Positions 1-12,179 are shown, numbered from the stretch's first letter. The stretch: DNA of 64,000 nucleotides from Triglochin maritima (GCA_963682175.1 OY821791.1:20364542-20428541), one strand, 5' to 3'. A program made the numbers and translations. Notes: generated from the sequence alone by a model not told the origin.

Positions 1-23
1 CTTTCGATGACTGATCCAAATAC

Positions 24-165
24 GGTAGACCGAATCAAGAATTCCACGGAAGGTCTGAATGCTACTGAGTAGAAGGAAACAATTGATCGATACTCATTTG
101 GTAGTCCGAAACAAGAATTCCACGAAATGTTTGAATGCTACTAAGTAGATGGAAATGATACACCA
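24..165. repeat. Short tandem duplication, about 76-bp period
   Basis: Two similar units start near 24 and 100. Each contains an AAGAATTCCACG block followed by GAATGCTACT and an A/G-rich tail. A weak third trace (TAGACCGAAGGAAG) lies near 210. No reading frame across it resembles a known protein, so I read it as a local duplication in repetitive DNA. Confidence 0.6.
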
Positions 166-880
166 GAGGGTACACAGTCGTCTGTTTGAAACAAGTTTGA
201 TAGACCGAAGGAAGTATTGTCGACCTATAGATACAGATAATCCTGTGTGCATCAAGTGTATATTTGATCCTATGATTCAAATAAATAGAAAATTACATAT
301 CTTCTCCTTGAGCTTTGATTACAAGTCTTGGCCCTTGATCTTAGAGATGATTATTCATTTGGTTTGAGCACCTATAATTTTAGGAAAATACAATATATAT
401 GCAATTTGACAATAATATGTGTGTGATGTGTTAATTGCAGTTGTGCATAATATTAGTTTGTTAATCATCAAATTTAAGAGTTATGAGGCCAAAAAGGCAA
501 CAACTTTTCCCTTTTTTCTGATGGAAAACTAATGTCAAATTGTGTATGTGCTCTCCCTATCAATATGCATAAGTTTGATAAAAACTCTCCTTACAAATAT
601 GCATCAACTTCATATAGTCATTGAAGCATATTATGTCAATTTTTCTCCCTTTTTTGACATCTAGCAAAAATGTTAATCAAGCATAGGTGAATACAAAAAG
701 ACAAACAATACCAATAGGAAAATGAAATTTTATTGCTAAAGGGAAGATAAGGCACAAAGCCGATACAAAAGCAAATGCATTCGACAAAGCAAACAAACAA
801 ACAAGAAACCAAACAAAAACATGGTGCTAGTTATCCGACTTGTTCATGCTCAGATTCCTCTTCGCTACGATAGCATCAAG
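166..880. other. No gene seen; AT-rich repeat-like DNA
   Basis: There is no credible coding frame here. The stretch holds TTTTTTCTCCC-type and TTTTTTGACATC runs and two CTCTCCNTANNAATATGCAT blocks (near 551 and 586). These look like terminal regions of an old LTR element on the minus strand, but I see no boundary, primer site or target duplication, so the assignment stays open. Confidence 0.4.
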
Positions 881-1479
881 CATAAGATTGAATCACTCGA
901 ATTGTCAAAGCTCAGTCCCAAGCTAAAACAAACACATCACTGGGCATTGTGGTCTTCGTTGCAGGGAGGTGAGGCGTGTTGAGATAAGTGATCTCGAAGT
1001 TATGTGTCGTCTAGCCTAAGGACCTATAGCCATAAGCTGTTTGAGCCGTGTTTGATTGCTTGTCTGCTACCCTCACCAACTACCCACACTAGCTCTAAGG
1101 ATTCTTCCCTTCTCATCTAAGTCTTCTCCTCCTCTATATTCTTCGTTATAGTCTTCTCATTTGATTACACATCCTTTTGTGTGTTGTTTTAGGGTCAAGT
1201 TGAGCGTTTTATGTGAGGTTGGACTCGTTCTGGTGAGAGCTGTCGACTTGAGAGAATGCATTTTTCTGAGATGGATGGGCTAGGTGTTCACCCATCTCCG
1301 CCTCGAGCTCCTTTGGAGCATGAGGCCAAGTCGTCTCATGGTGATGGGGGACACTGGGTTCCATACATGGGTTACCTCGGTCCGCTCCCACCACCACGTA
1401 GACCTCCTTCTCCTCCTCGTCCGACTTATATGTAAGAGGGATTCGGTCAGGATTGAATTCTTGGTGCACCATCACCTTT

Positions 1480-2640
1480 AGTTCGACCGATGACTCTGTG
1501 GGAGCGGACCCATCTTGTTCGGGCCGCGCAACCTTCTTGCATAGTTCTCCCGCCGGCTTGCGGTAACAACTATGAATTGAATCCTCAATATGTGAGCCTA
1601 CCTTCATTACCAATAAGGAGGATCCGTATATTTTTATACGTAAATTCGAGGAGGTATGCTCTATGTTCAACCTTCAACAACATGACTTGGATTCTGTCCG
1701 GTTGAGGTTGATTTCTTTTGTGTTGAAGTAAAACGTGAAGAAATGGATGTACAGCCTCCCGGCGAGCTCTATTCGGTCTTGGGATGAATTGATACGGCAC
1801 CAGATAGAGCAAATGTGTTAGATTGAGACCGAATCTTTTCATGCTTTCTTTGAGATGTTCAAAGACCTTCTCCAGTAGTGTCATCAAAGACTTGAGCTAT
1901 GGCAGATGTCCCAGATTGTTTATGAGGGCTCCAACTACAACACCCACACATTGCTGGAGTCGATATGTCAGGGTGATTTCAAAATGAAACTCATCGATGA
2001 GGTGTGGGACACATTTGAATTACTGGTTTAACGTACCTTTGAGTGGGACACCAGGAGAGAGCCACCAGCCGCCATTTCTTCTGGTCGATCTGGATCATAT
2101 CAAGTTGAGTCAACTATCGCGTGTGAGGCGAAAATGGCTACTCTCATGCGTAGGATTGAGAGTTTAGTGTTGGACCAAGCTCCTGTATCTCAGGTCGCTA
2201 CTCCCGCGTGTAGTAGGTGTGGATTTACGGGACATGATAACTTCGAATGTGCTTATGCTCCAAGAGATATTGAGCAAACAAATGCGATGTATAACCAGAG
2301 GCCCTGTAACGACCCGTACTGTCGCTCCTACAACCCGAGATGGCGAAACCACCCTAACTTCTATTGGGGCCACAGTCAGAGCTCGCATGCTCAACCTCAC
2401 CCTCCACCTTATCACACTCCACGCCTATCGACCTACCAACCTCCGCATCAAAGGTCTCAACACCATAATCACCAACCTCCTCTGGCCTCACCGTCGGGTT
2501 ATTCTAACCAAACTCCACTACCCCCAACGGGTTGACCCAAAGGACCCCTCTAGTGATCAAACCCTTCAAGCGTTCATACAGAGCATGCAAAGTTTGTTCA
2601 AAGCTTTGGAAATGCAAGGTAGCTAGTTGGCTCATCAATT
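1480..2640 (+). pseudogene. gag: Element A gag (retrotransposon capsid), broken
   Basis: The conceptual + translation near 1490-1600 (THLVRAAQPSCIVLPPACGN) matches the same place in element C gag (57390-57450). Further on comes an F-L-N-F/ETESFHAF-like capsid segment near 1820-1880. The clearest part is 2134-2535, with the heptad MRRIESL followed by a CCHC zinc knuckle, C-x2-C-x4-H-x4-C, at 2209-2250 (CSRCGFTGHDNFEC). After it comes a tract rich in Pro, His and Gln. Gag would form the particle and the knuckle would bind RNA. Several frame changes and stops between 1500 and 2100 destroy the reading frame. The frame is cut by the solo LTR at 2825. Confidence 0.75.
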
Positions 2641-2824
2641 CCATGAACGTGAGAAGGGTTAGTTGCCGAGTCAACCTGTGGTAAATCCCAGGGGCAACCT
2701 GCTCAGGGTAGGCATAATGTGCACAGTGTAGAAGAAGACCCTTCCTAACATACAAATGTTGTCCATACCTTATGATCGGGAAGGGTTGTTGACAACAACG
2801 TTGAAATGCCTGAATCCGGCCCTG

Positions 2825-4346
2825 TGTTGGCTTTTTGGCCTTAATCTATGTTTTGATGATTTAATCAACCTAATCTTAATTATAATCAATGTAGTGTAGC
2901 ACACATATTGAATAGCATATATATTGCTTTGCGCTAACATCTACCAGTGATCAAGACTCAAGGAAGAAAGGAATTCAAGTCAAGACATGTAATCAAGCTA
3001 TTGAAGACATGTAATTTTATAATTCTTTTGATCTTAGGAACTTTGTTTACTTGAGCATACAAGAGTTAAAAACTACTCACACACACTAGGTTTCTTAGAG
3101 AAGTCACACACAAAATCTCAGATCATTTAGACTTCAATAGGCCACCCAAACTTAGACCGGAAAACACTTAAAACCAAACCTGAACTGTCTTAGCAAAATT
3201 GGTCGACTGAACTAGTTCTCAGTTCGACCAATTGGATCAGTTAATCTGTTAGCTAATAGTGATGCACTGGTCGACCGTCTTGTGTCTTTTGTTCGACCGT
3301 CTACACGTGTCAAATGACCGTTAGACTTGTCTTATTCTACAACGGTTGGTTTTCCCAAAACCTCAAAATACAAGTGATCACCGGTCGACCGTGGACCTTG
3401 TTTCAGTCAACCAAACATAAACGTTTTGACAATCCCCAAGTGCCTGTTATTTTAGGTTGACCAACTCAACCTTTTTGGTCGACCGAACCTAAATATTTTT
3501 GACAACCCCATAGAGCCTGTTAGTTTTCTGTCGACCGAACCAACCTTTTAGTTCGACCGTTAACTTAAGAGAATTTAGTAATAGCCAATTTTTGTTCGAC
3601 TATTCCCTACTCGGTTGACCATTGTGTTTTTGGACTTTCCTGGACTTCATTTCCGGACGACATCCACTCAACCGTTAAGCCCTATTCGGTCGACCAAACT
3701 TGTCCCGAACAGTGTTCTGTGCTTTTCTATTTTGTGCTTCTTACACAAACAGTTACCATATTAATCCCAATGGCTATAACCCCTTAGGAGCTTATAAATA
3801 TATGTTACCAAGACACAATTTGACAACTCTTACACTCCAAATTGTCCTACACATCTAAGAGAAAGATTCCAAACCTTGAATCCCCAATCCTACTCTCCAA
3901 GCCTAAACTTCACACTTTAGTTTATCAATTCCTTATTCACTCAAAGTGTGCACAAGTTAGAGAGTGTGTTCCACTCACAATTGTCTGTCAGGAAGCAAGG
4001 ATTTCGTTGAAAGTCTAAAGTGTTCCCTCTCAGGTTATGAGAAGAAGAAATCAAGCTAACAAGGATTGTTCGCGGAGCTTGTGGGGTAAACAGCTTAATC
4101 TCGTCCCGGAATGAGATTGATAGTGAAGACGTGGGTGGAGCTCGGGGGAGATCGAGTGGAGCTTGCAAGAGAGTAAGTAGGTGGGAGGCCGAACCTCTAT
4201 AAAATATTCTGGTGCCATTGTGGTTTGCATATTTACTGTTTTTACTTTCTTGTTTGTTTTTATTCCACTCTACATCTTTGAATAAGCATGTAGAGATTGA
4301 TTAAGCTTAAAAAGTGATTAGAATTGGTGCCATACACGATCCTACA
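2825..4346. mobile_element. Solo LTR, 1522 bp, with TSD CCCTG
   Basis: The sequence begins TGTTGGC and ends CCTACA, so it has TG...CA ends. CCCTG stands directly before it (2820-2824) and directly after it (4347-4351), the 5-bp duplication expected of LTR integration. No gag or pol lies inside, so it is a solo LTR left by recombination between two LTRs. A TATAAATATA box lies near 3795. Between 3200 and 3690 it carries about a dozen GGTCGACC or GTTCGACC motifs. It sits between the gag and protease of element A. The family is not identified; the ends differ from the Athila and Del/Tekay LTRs elsewhere in the window. Confidence 0.85.
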
Positions 4347-4351
4347 CCCTG

Positions 4352-5090
4352 TTGGTGACTCTTCCGAGGAGGGTGGTGAGTCTTTCAAGGAACCCAATCC
4401 TGAGACACCTCCTCGTGATAGTTATGTCCCCAAGGCACCATTCCCTCATAGGTTGACTAAAAAACGTGATGAGCATTGAGACAAAATTGTTGAGGTACTT
4501 AGGCAAGTCAATGTAAACATTCCATTGTTGGACATTATTCAGCAAATGCCACCGTAAGTCAAGATCCTTAAGGACCTTTGTACCATTAAGAGAAGAACAA
4601 ATGTTACCAAAAAGGCATTTTTGGTCGCCAATGTGAGTTAGATATTGACACAACCCATGCAAGTCAAATACAATGACCCCGGTTGTCCAACTATTTCTTG
4701 TATGATCGGTAACGTGACAATTCCTCAAGCTCTATTGGATTTGGGAGTATTTGTGAACCTCTTGCCCTACTCTGTCTATGTCAACCATGGAATAGGCGAT
4801 CTTAAGCCAACGAGGATCACCCTCCAGTTGGTTGATAGATCCGTCAAGATTCCACGAGGAAGTGTAGAGGATGTGGTTTTTAAAGTGGGTGAGTCTGTAT
4901 TCCCAGTTGATTTCATCATCTTGGATATTGAACCAGTGTCCAACCCACAATGACAAATTCCAGTGATCCTTGGGAGGTCATTTCTTGTGACCTCTAATGC
5001 TTTGATCAATTGTCACAATGGCCTGATGAGGTTGTCTTTTGGATACCTCATGACCAATTTCAACATCTTTAATCTTGGTAAGTAACCCAG
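4352..5090 (+). pseudogene. Element A aspartic protease (retropepsin), broken
   Basis: This matches the intact protease of element C (59885-60940) almost throughout. A linker (4352-4640, frame broken by stops) leads to 4645-4953, where DPGCPT, the active-site segment LLDLGVFVNLLP, a P-x-R-I-T-L-Q-L strand and FPVDFIILD are legible. A stop after SNPQ follows, then VILGRSFL in the continuing sequence. Retropepsins use D-T/S-G. Here the motif reads D-L-G-V where element C keeps D-L-G-S, so the active site itself is altered. The enzyme would cut the Gag-Pol polyprotein. With a stop and the altered site it should be inactive. Confidence 0.8.
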
Positions 5091-6009
5091 GCTCTTTGAC
5101 GATGTTGTCGGTGGCAATTTCATTCAGGACACAGATGAGCTTCAGTCATTGGGCATGTTCGACTCACATCGACATATTATTGAGGTGCCTAATGACCTGG
5201 TTGCGATTGAAGATGATTTTGAGGAATTCGCCTATGAACCTCTCAATAAGGAGGCATATCTGGGTGCTAGCTCCTCTTACCCTGTGGCCCTTGAGCCACT
5301 TGAAAGTAACTCTCAATCCAACAAGGACTCACCTCCAGTTGAGCATAAACTGCTCCCCAATAACCTTAAATACATCTTTTTAGGGGATAATGAGACATTG
5401 CCACTCATTTTCCTTCTAATCTTACAAAATATCAAGAGGCTACCCTAAAAAAATGCTCTTTCAAAACATAGAGGCTATCGGGTGGTCCTTGAAGGACATC
5501 AAAGGAGTTAGCCCTTGTATTGTCCAGCATCGGATCCAAATTGAAAAGAATTCTAGGACCCACCGGGACCCACAACGAAGATTGAATCTTGTGCTGAAAG
5601 AAACCGTCCAAAAGGAGGTTCTTAAGTGCTTGGAGCATGGTATAATCTATTCTATCTATGATAGTTCGTGGGTGAGTCTTATCGATGTGGTTCCCAAGAA
5701 GTCAGGCGTGATGGTTGTTGAGAATAAGCATAATGAGCTTATACCAACACGCATGCAAACTGGCTGGCGAGTTTGCGTTGGTTATAGTAAGCTCAATGCG
5801 ACAACACGGAAAGATCAATTCCCATTGTCATTCATTCATAAGATGTTGGAAAGGTTGTCAGGACATGAGTATTATTATTTTCTTGATGGATACTCGGGTT
5901 ACAACCAAATTCCCATCACCCCCAAGGATCAAGAGAAAACCACATTTACATGTCCCTTTGGGACGTTTGCCTACTTGTCGCATGCCCTTTGGGTTATGTA
6001 ATGTGCTAG
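5090..6009 (+). pseudogene. Element A reverse transcriptase, N-terminal half only
   Basis: 5149-5448 encodes the connector before RT (ALEP, SNKDSPP, NNLKYIFLGDNETLPLI). 5453-6001 encodes the RT fingers and palm entrance: HRIQIE near residue 27, a broken P-KKSGV, GWRVCVGYSKLN, FPLSFIHKMLERL, FLDGYSGYNQIPI and KTTFTCPFGTFAY. These are Athila/OTA-type RT words. GWRVCVGY replaces the usual GWRVCIDY. A frame change near 5985 moves the MPFGLCN block into another frame, and the sequence stops right after it at 6009, where element B begins. The YxDD catalytic box and about 110 residues are absent from the window, so no RT activity is possible. Confidence 0.85.
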
Positions 6010-7432
6010 TGATTGAACGTTTTAATTATAACCGCAAGCGCATGGCCGCGTTGAAGCGGTGGCAAATACGGGTCGATCCACAAGGAGGTGTGTCGACTTT
6101 GGTTAGTTCGAAGGCGAGTGGGAAAGAAAGGAGAAAAAGATTGATTAAACTACACTACACTAAACTAGTAGCAGCAAGGAAGGAAATGAAAGCACAAAAC
6201 GAACTAAAACTAAGCGACTAATACAAAAAGATAGAAATCAGGAATGGAAAACCCCTAAGGGGTGGAGTGTATGTACACATGAAATAAAAAGTGATGAATG
6301 CATACAATAAGCTCAAGTGTAGTTAGTGTTTGTAATGCATAAGAAGTACCTCATGGCAAGACCTATCATTCAAAGCACTAACCTAAGTGATTAATATGAG
6401 CATGACAAGTTTGTTATTAAGAACCTAAGCAAGCATGGAATGTACCTAAACATTATGACAGAAACCATCAAGTTAAGTGTTCTCATTAATTCAAACAAGC
6501 ATACTAACATTTCTCACATACAACAATGTTTAGCATTCATTCCATCTACATAACATGTATAAACATCTACTCCACCCCTAAAGGGGATGGAACTACTCAC
6601 TAATCATTACACTACAAACTACATTAACAAAACAAAACATTCTAATAAAAGGAAATTAAACTAAGCAAACAAGAAATACTAAAGAAGCTAAATGAAAGGA
6701 AATTAAACTAAAGAAGCATGCAAGAATTAAAAGACAAGACAATATTAAAAGAAACTAAGAAAAATTATTTTATTAACATGACTCACATAGTAAGTGACAT
6801 TCTTCTCCACCTTGAGTTTTTGCTTCAAGGCTTTTACTCCAAGTAAAAAGAATGCCACCAAGCAATGGTTGAATACAAAAGGAGGAGGAGGAGTTCTATT
6901 TATAGCCAAAGAAAAAGGCAATCGGGGACAATCCTCCGATATGGGACTAATTGCATACTATAAAAGGACATAAAACAACATAATACACCACCCGACCAAA
7001 ACATGTAGCCTTTGGACCGATTTGGACCGCTGATTAGCGGTCTTGGACTGCCAATTAACGGTCAATAAGTGTCAGATCGAGTCTGGATTTTGGTGGCTTG
7101 GTTCGGACTTGATTTCTTGGTGTTTGATGAACCAAATTTGGTTGTTGATGGTTGGGCCCAGATTTAATTGCCAAAATACTCCTCATTAAGGTGTGGAGCT
7201 TCTTGATTTTCTCATTGATCCTTTTTCTTTTACATCCCGGTCCTTCTCTCTTTCATATCGGTCCATAAGTCTTGCAACTTAGTCCTTTTCCTTGCTTTCG
7301 AGTCCTTTTATGCATCTTCTCCTCAACCCTATTTATTCCTGAAACTTAAACATTAAACTCATTACGTAGCATTGTTTAGGTGAAAGATAATGAATATAAG
7401 ACACAAATATATACATGAAATGATGTCAATCA
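6010..7432 (-). repeat. LTR of element B, 1423 bp
   Basis: On the minus strand it runs from TGATTGACATC (7432) to TTCAATCA (6010), giving TG...CA ends. It is collinear with the A LTR (13754-23388 without M1) and the start of the C LTR (63062 onward). It contains the GTGTGGATCGACCC-like block next to its end (near 6070) that these LTRs share. It also keeps the uninterrupted form of the site where M1 inserted into the A LTR (near 6540-6590). A palindromic GACCGC...CGGTC patch lies near 7025-7065. Confidence 0.8.
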
Positions 7433-9190
7433 AATACCCCTACACCTAACTTTTGCTAGTCCCGAGCAAAACAAAGAAAGAGAAAAATGAAAGAAAGGAA
7501 AAGGCATACAAAAAACAGGGAAATCCTAACTCACTTTCGTAGGAATCACGGTTGCACTTAGCACGTGCAACAAGCCGTTAAACCTCCATGTTGCCATGGA
7601 GGAGGAGTGTTGTCTCCTGAGGGTTTTGATCGGATATACCCACAAAATCCGAACATAGATGCATTATTCAATCTAGAAACTTGAATCGAATGACTCATTT
7701 TTATCGATCATTGGACGCGGTAATCCTACGGGTCGACTCTATATATGTATCCAGTCCACACACCTAGCCTAATGAATTATTCGGGCAAGTTAATTAAGGA
7801 CTTAAGTGGAAGACATGTACAACCTTAACATCCTCAAGTGATACAAAGTGTAAAGTCCATTAACGTTCTTATTTGCATTACCTTTTTTTCTTTTTTCTTC
7901 TCTCTTTTGTTTCTTTTTTTTCTTCTTTTTTTTACTTGTTGGAGTGTAATTCTCCCAGGGTCAAGTTTCGTGCATCATTGCCTATGAAGGCTTACACTAT
8001 CACGTACACCTTTCCCCACATCTCCATATAGGGCGATCACTACCACCCGCGTAATGGGAGTTCGGTCGGTGCATCCCAAGTCAGATGACTTGAAAACACC
8101 ACGCACAAAGTCCCTTCAGACCTAATTTCCCGAGTGATAGGAGTCGTGCAAGAAGAGAGAACACCTACTCACTTATTTCTTATCTACACATGAACCAAAA
8201 CCCGTACATTTAATGTCTCACAACAAGTTTTAAATGGTCATTGACTACAACAAACTTCCTTATATTAACAGACACGAATTATTGACTCACTAGGTTCAGG
8301 GTGGACTTCTTTAAATGTTTGAGTACTGAAACCCTATGATTACTCGCCCCCCAAGGAAAAACCAGGGTGCATCCTTACGACTAGATAAGTTCTAAAGTCA
8401 TTGTACTAGATATCCTAATGCATCAAGTTCAAGACAATTTTGGGAGTTTTCTTTTTACTTTGCCTCTCAACAGTTTTGCACATGCCAAACACACGCAAAA
8501 CCCACAAAACATTTTCTTTCGCAAACACCAGAAAATTCGAAAGAAATGTGCAAATTTTAAAGCACTAGGCAAGCAAAAGAAGACAAGCCACCCAAGGATC
8601 ATGACAAGAAGATATATCGATATTAAATGTAGCACACTAACATGACCCTAACAATGCAAACAAAAGAAAACAAAATCAAAGGAAAAGACTCGACTATGTA
8701 GACACGTAAAACACCCCCCACACCTACTTCATGCATTGTCCTCAATGAATGTGAGCATGATACTACATGGATTTATGCATTAAAAAGAAGAGATCTCACC
8801 AACATGAAGTACAAAGGGAAGTTCGTGGTTATGTTGATGGACACAAACCCGAATTCCCTCAAAACCTGTGAGATGCTAAAGAAGAGATACAAATAAGTGA
8901 AAGAAATAGGGCCCAAATACACAAGGGTTGGGCCCCACAACAATCAATGCTCGCTCATGGAGTCTTTTATTGTACTTCTTTTTTCTTTTTTTTCTTTTTT
9001 CTTTTTTTTGTTTTTGAATATAACTATGTACAAAAAATAAGTTCCCATCTTCATTTGTCAAATGACATCAAATGGGAACCTCAAAAGTGGGTCAATGCAC
9101 TTGGAAAGGGAACATGACATCATGCGGGGCCAGAATACTCACAAAGAGAACAAGATGAAAGGAGAGGTTCGTGAATTGGACGCAAAGGCG
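7433..9190 (-). other. 3' untranslated region of element B with polypurine tract
   Basis: Next to the LTR, on the minus strand, is GGTGTAGGGG, the likely polypurine tract, preceded by the GGGACTAGCAAAAGTTAG block common in plant Ty3 elements. The rest is collinear with 12180-13753 of element A and 61462-63061 of element C, including a CTGACCCTGGGAGAAT-type block, a T-rich run near 8976-9017 and a segment around GGACACAAACCCGAATTC. No convincing frame is conserved among the three copies, so I treat it as untranslated. Confidence 0.65.
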
Positions 9191-9197
9191 TCTCATT

Positions 9198-10277
9198 CTA
9201 AGGATCAAATTGAAAGAGCTTGAACCTCTCAAGAGTTTGGGAAATATGGTGCAACGGAAGAAGAGTTTCTCCCGTTGCGGTGCTGAAGTTATGATCGTCA
9301 ATCCAAACTCTCCAACCAACAGGCTGGTGGGTCGGAACAAGGTCAAGAACCTCGTTAGGCATGTCTGACTCACCAAGCGAACAAAATGTGGGTCTTTTAC
9401 CCAAGGTATCCTCCAAGGAACTCGTAATACCCTCATTAGCAATGTAGTTGTTTGATGTCCCATCATTTCCAAGATGATCAGGAACAATAGTGAGAGGCAA
9501 ACTCTCATCAGGTTGTTTGAAATTGAGGGTACTAGGGAGATCTTGCTCCACCAGAGGTGAGTCCTTAAGAGGCACAACATGAAGATCATGTGGCTCAAGG
9601 GCCACGGGACAAAAAGATAAGGCACAATCCTGTGCCGACTTATAATGAAATTGGTCAATGTTTTTCTCAATTGGAATCGAATCCTCCACCAAATAATTGT
9701 GAATTGAAACCCCAAGTCCCTCAGTCTGACTAAGAGTTTGACTTTGAAAGATTGTGCTTTGAATTTTTGGATGTGGTGGTGGTTCGATATCAGAAGATAA
9801 ATCCTCATGTTGACAAGAAATGTTACCTTCCTCACGTTCACGGAATTGTTGTGTCATTTGACTCACTTGCATTTCCATAGTTTGCAAGGAATTCGAGTTG
9901 GACTTCAATAAAGTTTGAGTGGTTTTCTTGAACGTTTGGAGGGTTTGTTTTAAGGAATCAAGTTTGGGATCAATAGTGAGGTTCATGTTAGAATTTGGGA
10001 AATTTTGGGGTTGGGTGTTGATGGGCTGAGAATGAGGCCAATGATTTGGAGTAGGGTGTTGGTTGAATTCTGGGTATTCGGAAGGAGGATACTGGGGTGA
10101 GAATGATGTATAAGAATTTGAAGAAGAATTGTCTCCCCATGAATCCCTCTCTCTTGGGTTGTATGCGGATGCGTAATGGTCATATTGAGCATTTTGGGAA
10201 AATGTATGCTCATATTCAGGCTCTAAGGGAACATAAGGACATTCCCCGATAACATGACCACTCATACTCAGGCTCTC
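9198..10277 (-). CDS. Element B fused ORF: gag tail plus RT-entrance stub
   Basis: A frame of about 360 codons is open on the minus strand. It starts inside the gag zinc knuckle (GHVIGEC) and has the same EPEYEH...YASAYNPRERDSWGD order seen in gag of A and C. It continues through a Gln/Asn/Pro-rich tract and a coiled segment (LQTFKKTTQTLLKSNSNSLQ). There is no protease. Instead it passes directly into a region like the RT connector of A (CPVALEP, KDSPLVE, ESLPLTIV) and a GWRVWIDDHNFSTATG segment that parallels GWRVCVGYSKLNATT of RT, ending LERFKLFQFDP. The first few codons (10295-10278) belong to element A in antisense, so the ATG there is accidental. It may be a retained accessory protein or simply a deletion product. 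Confidence 0.6.
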   Translation of the reverse strand, partial: ESLSMSGHVIGECPYVPLEPEYEHTFSQNAQYDHYASAYNPRERDSWGDNSSSNSYTSFSPQYPPSEYPEFNQHPTPNHWPHSQPINTQPQNFPNSNMNLTIDPKLDSLKQTLQTFKKTTQTLLKSNSNSLQTMEMQVSQMTQQFREREEGNISCQHEDLSSDIEPPPHPKIQSTIFQSQTLSQTEGLGVSIHNYLVEDSIPIEKNIDQFHYKSAQDCALSFCPVALEPHDLHVVPLKDSPLVEQDLPSTLNFKQPDESLPLTIVPDHLGNDGTSNNYIANEGITSSLEDTLGKRPTFCSLGESDMPNEVLDLVPTHQPVGWRVWIDDHNFSTATGETLLPLHHISQTLERFKLFQFDP

Positions 10278-10860
10278 CACACCTTTTTGGGGCATCCTGG
10301 ATTCTATCGGTGGTTCATTCAGGATTTTAGCAAAGTGCTCAACCTCTCACCGCCTTGTTGGCTAAGGATGCCATTTTTGAGTTCACACCGGATTGCCACC
10401 ATGCTTTTTTGACCTTGAAGAAAGAGTTGACTTCAGCTCCCATAATCAAGACACCGGTGTAGACTGAATCCTTCGAGTTGATGTGTGATGCATCTGACTT
10501 CGCTATGGGAGCAATGCTTAGGCAACGATTGGACAAATTGCCTCATGTGATCTACTATTCTAGTCGAACACTCAATGATGCTCAATTGAACTACAATGTG
10601 ACCGAGAAAGAATTCTTAGCGATCATATTCGTTTTGGAGAAATTCTTGTCGTACTTGATTGGCTCCCACGTGATTATCTATTATGATCACACAGCCATCA
10701 AGCACCTCATGGTGAAGAAAGATGCCAAATCGCAACTTTTGAGATGGATTTTGTTGTTACAAGAATTTGATCTCTAGATTCAAGACAAAACAGGTGTAAA
10801 AATGTTGTAGTAGACCACCTGCCTTGTCTTGAGACAACCAACCCACAAGACCAAATTATT
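10278..10860 (+). pseudogene. Element A RT thumb end and RNase H, broken
   Basis: The sequence resumes element A with FLGHPGFYRWFIQDFSK, the connector before RNase H. It then reads ALLAKDA...TPDCHHAF...LKKELTSAPI in shifting frames, and 10478-10777 as an open RNase H core. Visible catalytic positions are the Asp of [11 protein letters not shown], the Glu of [10 protein letters not shown] and the Asp of [16 protein letters not shown] at about 10459 precedes the core and another stop follows QEFDL. RNase H would remove the RNA template strand during reverse transcription. The frame before the core is broken. Confidence 0.85.
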
Positions 10861-10979
10861 AATGATAAATTTCCTGACGAGCTATTGTTCAAGATCGAAG
10901 ATAACCGTTGGTTTGCCGACATCGTGAACTACCTCGTGACCGAGCAACTTCCTATGGGTTGGTCAAAATCTCACCAAAC

Positions 10980-12179
10980 CAAATTTGGATCTTATGTCTG
11001 ATTCTTTCACTGGGATGGCCCCTACCTATTCAAATACTACTCTGACCAAAGTTTCAGGCGGTGCCTCCCAAATAACGAGTTCCAAAGTGTGCTCCAATTT
11101 TGCCACTCTGAGGCATGTGGAGGACACTGCGGAGCAAAGAAAACTGCCACCAAGGTGCTCCAATATGGATTCTACTGACCTTCATTTTTCAAATATGCTT
11201 ACGAATTTTGTAAGAAATGTGATAGGTGCCAGTGCCTTCGAAGGATTAGTCGACGTGATATGATGCCTTTGCAAAATATCCTTGTCGTCGACATCTTCAT
11301 TGTGTGGGGCATCGACTTCATGGGACCTTTGCCGAATTTGTCCAGGAATGTTTACAATCTGGTGATCGTTGACTATGTGTCTAAGTGGGTAGAGGCTATC
11401 CCCACAAAGACCAATGACAATAAGGTGGTCACCAAATTTTTAAAGGACATTTTTGCTCAATTTGGTACTCTTCGTACCATAATCAGTGATAGGGGTACCC
11501 ACTTCTGCAATCGCTCCTTTGAAGTGCTTATGAGGAAGTATTCGATCACCCACAAGCTTGCGACATACCATCCACAAACTAGTGGGTAGGTTGAAGTCTA
11601 TAACCGTCAATTAAAGCAAATCCTTGAGAAGACGGTTAATTCCTCAAGGAAGGATTGGTCGAATAAACTGAATGGCGCATTGTGGGCTTTCCACACCTCG
11701 TATAAGACCAATTTGGGTATGTCCCCATATCGGGTAGTGTACGGAAATGCTTGTCACTACCCATCGAGCTCGAGCATCGTGCTTTCTGGGCGATCAAGAA
11801 CCTGAGTATGGATCTTCATCAAGCAGGGGTGCAGCGTCACCTCAACATCATGGAACTGGAAGAGCTACGCAATGATGTGTATGAAAATGCCAAAATTTAT
11901 TATGTGAAAGGTGTTTACGGCCGGGTAGAAGGTGTTGCTCACAATTCCCGACTTCATTTGTTTGCGGGTAAGCTCTGCAGTTGTTGGTCTAGCCATTTTA
12001 TTGTGCAAACTGTATTTCCTCATGGAGCGGTTGAAATCCTGAACCCAAGGAATGAAGACATGTTCAATGGTAATGGACAACGCCTCAAACCTTACTTGGA
12101 GGGGGCATCAGCTAAAGTTGAGGTGGTCATGTTCCTTCATGAACCTCTCTCGCACTCAACCATTCATGTTCCTACATGA
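10980..12179 (+). pseudogene. Element A integrase, broken
   Basis: An HHCC zinc-binding region can be read near 11095-11235 (CHSEACGGHC ... CKKCDRCQ) in a frame different from its neighbours. The core follows at 11260-11589: GIDFMGPLP gives the first Asp, IISDRGTHF the second, and [14 protein letters not shown] after a TAG (11587-11589) gives the Glu. This TAG falls where the family has Gln. The C-terminal part (11751-12179) includes GKLCSCWSSHFIVQTVFPHG and NGQRLKPYLEG, the GPY/F-type end of plant Ty3 integrases. Integrase would insert the cDNA. At least one frame change lies near 11740. Confidence 0.87.

Larger units (their letters stand above)
6010..10278 (-). mobile_element. Element B: truncated, pol-less Athila relative (minus orientation)
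   Basis: Reading on the minus strand, it has a fused gag-tail/RT-entrance ORF (10277-9198), a long 3' untranslated region (about 9190-7433) and one LTR (7432-6010). Its LTR starts TGATTGACATCATTTC like that of element C and unlike that of element A. RNase H, integrase, protease, the first half of gag and the 5' LTR are missing. At the right edge the sequence changes abruptly, near 10278, into element A RNase H connector on the opposite strand. No target duplication is seen, so B arrived with, or later suffered, a rearrangement that also deleted part of the RT of A. Confidence 0.8.

Noticed and set aside
1209..1670. Minus-strand frame of about 150 codons
   Set aside because: It lies antisense to the 5' region and gag of element A, where the + strand has clear homology to element C.
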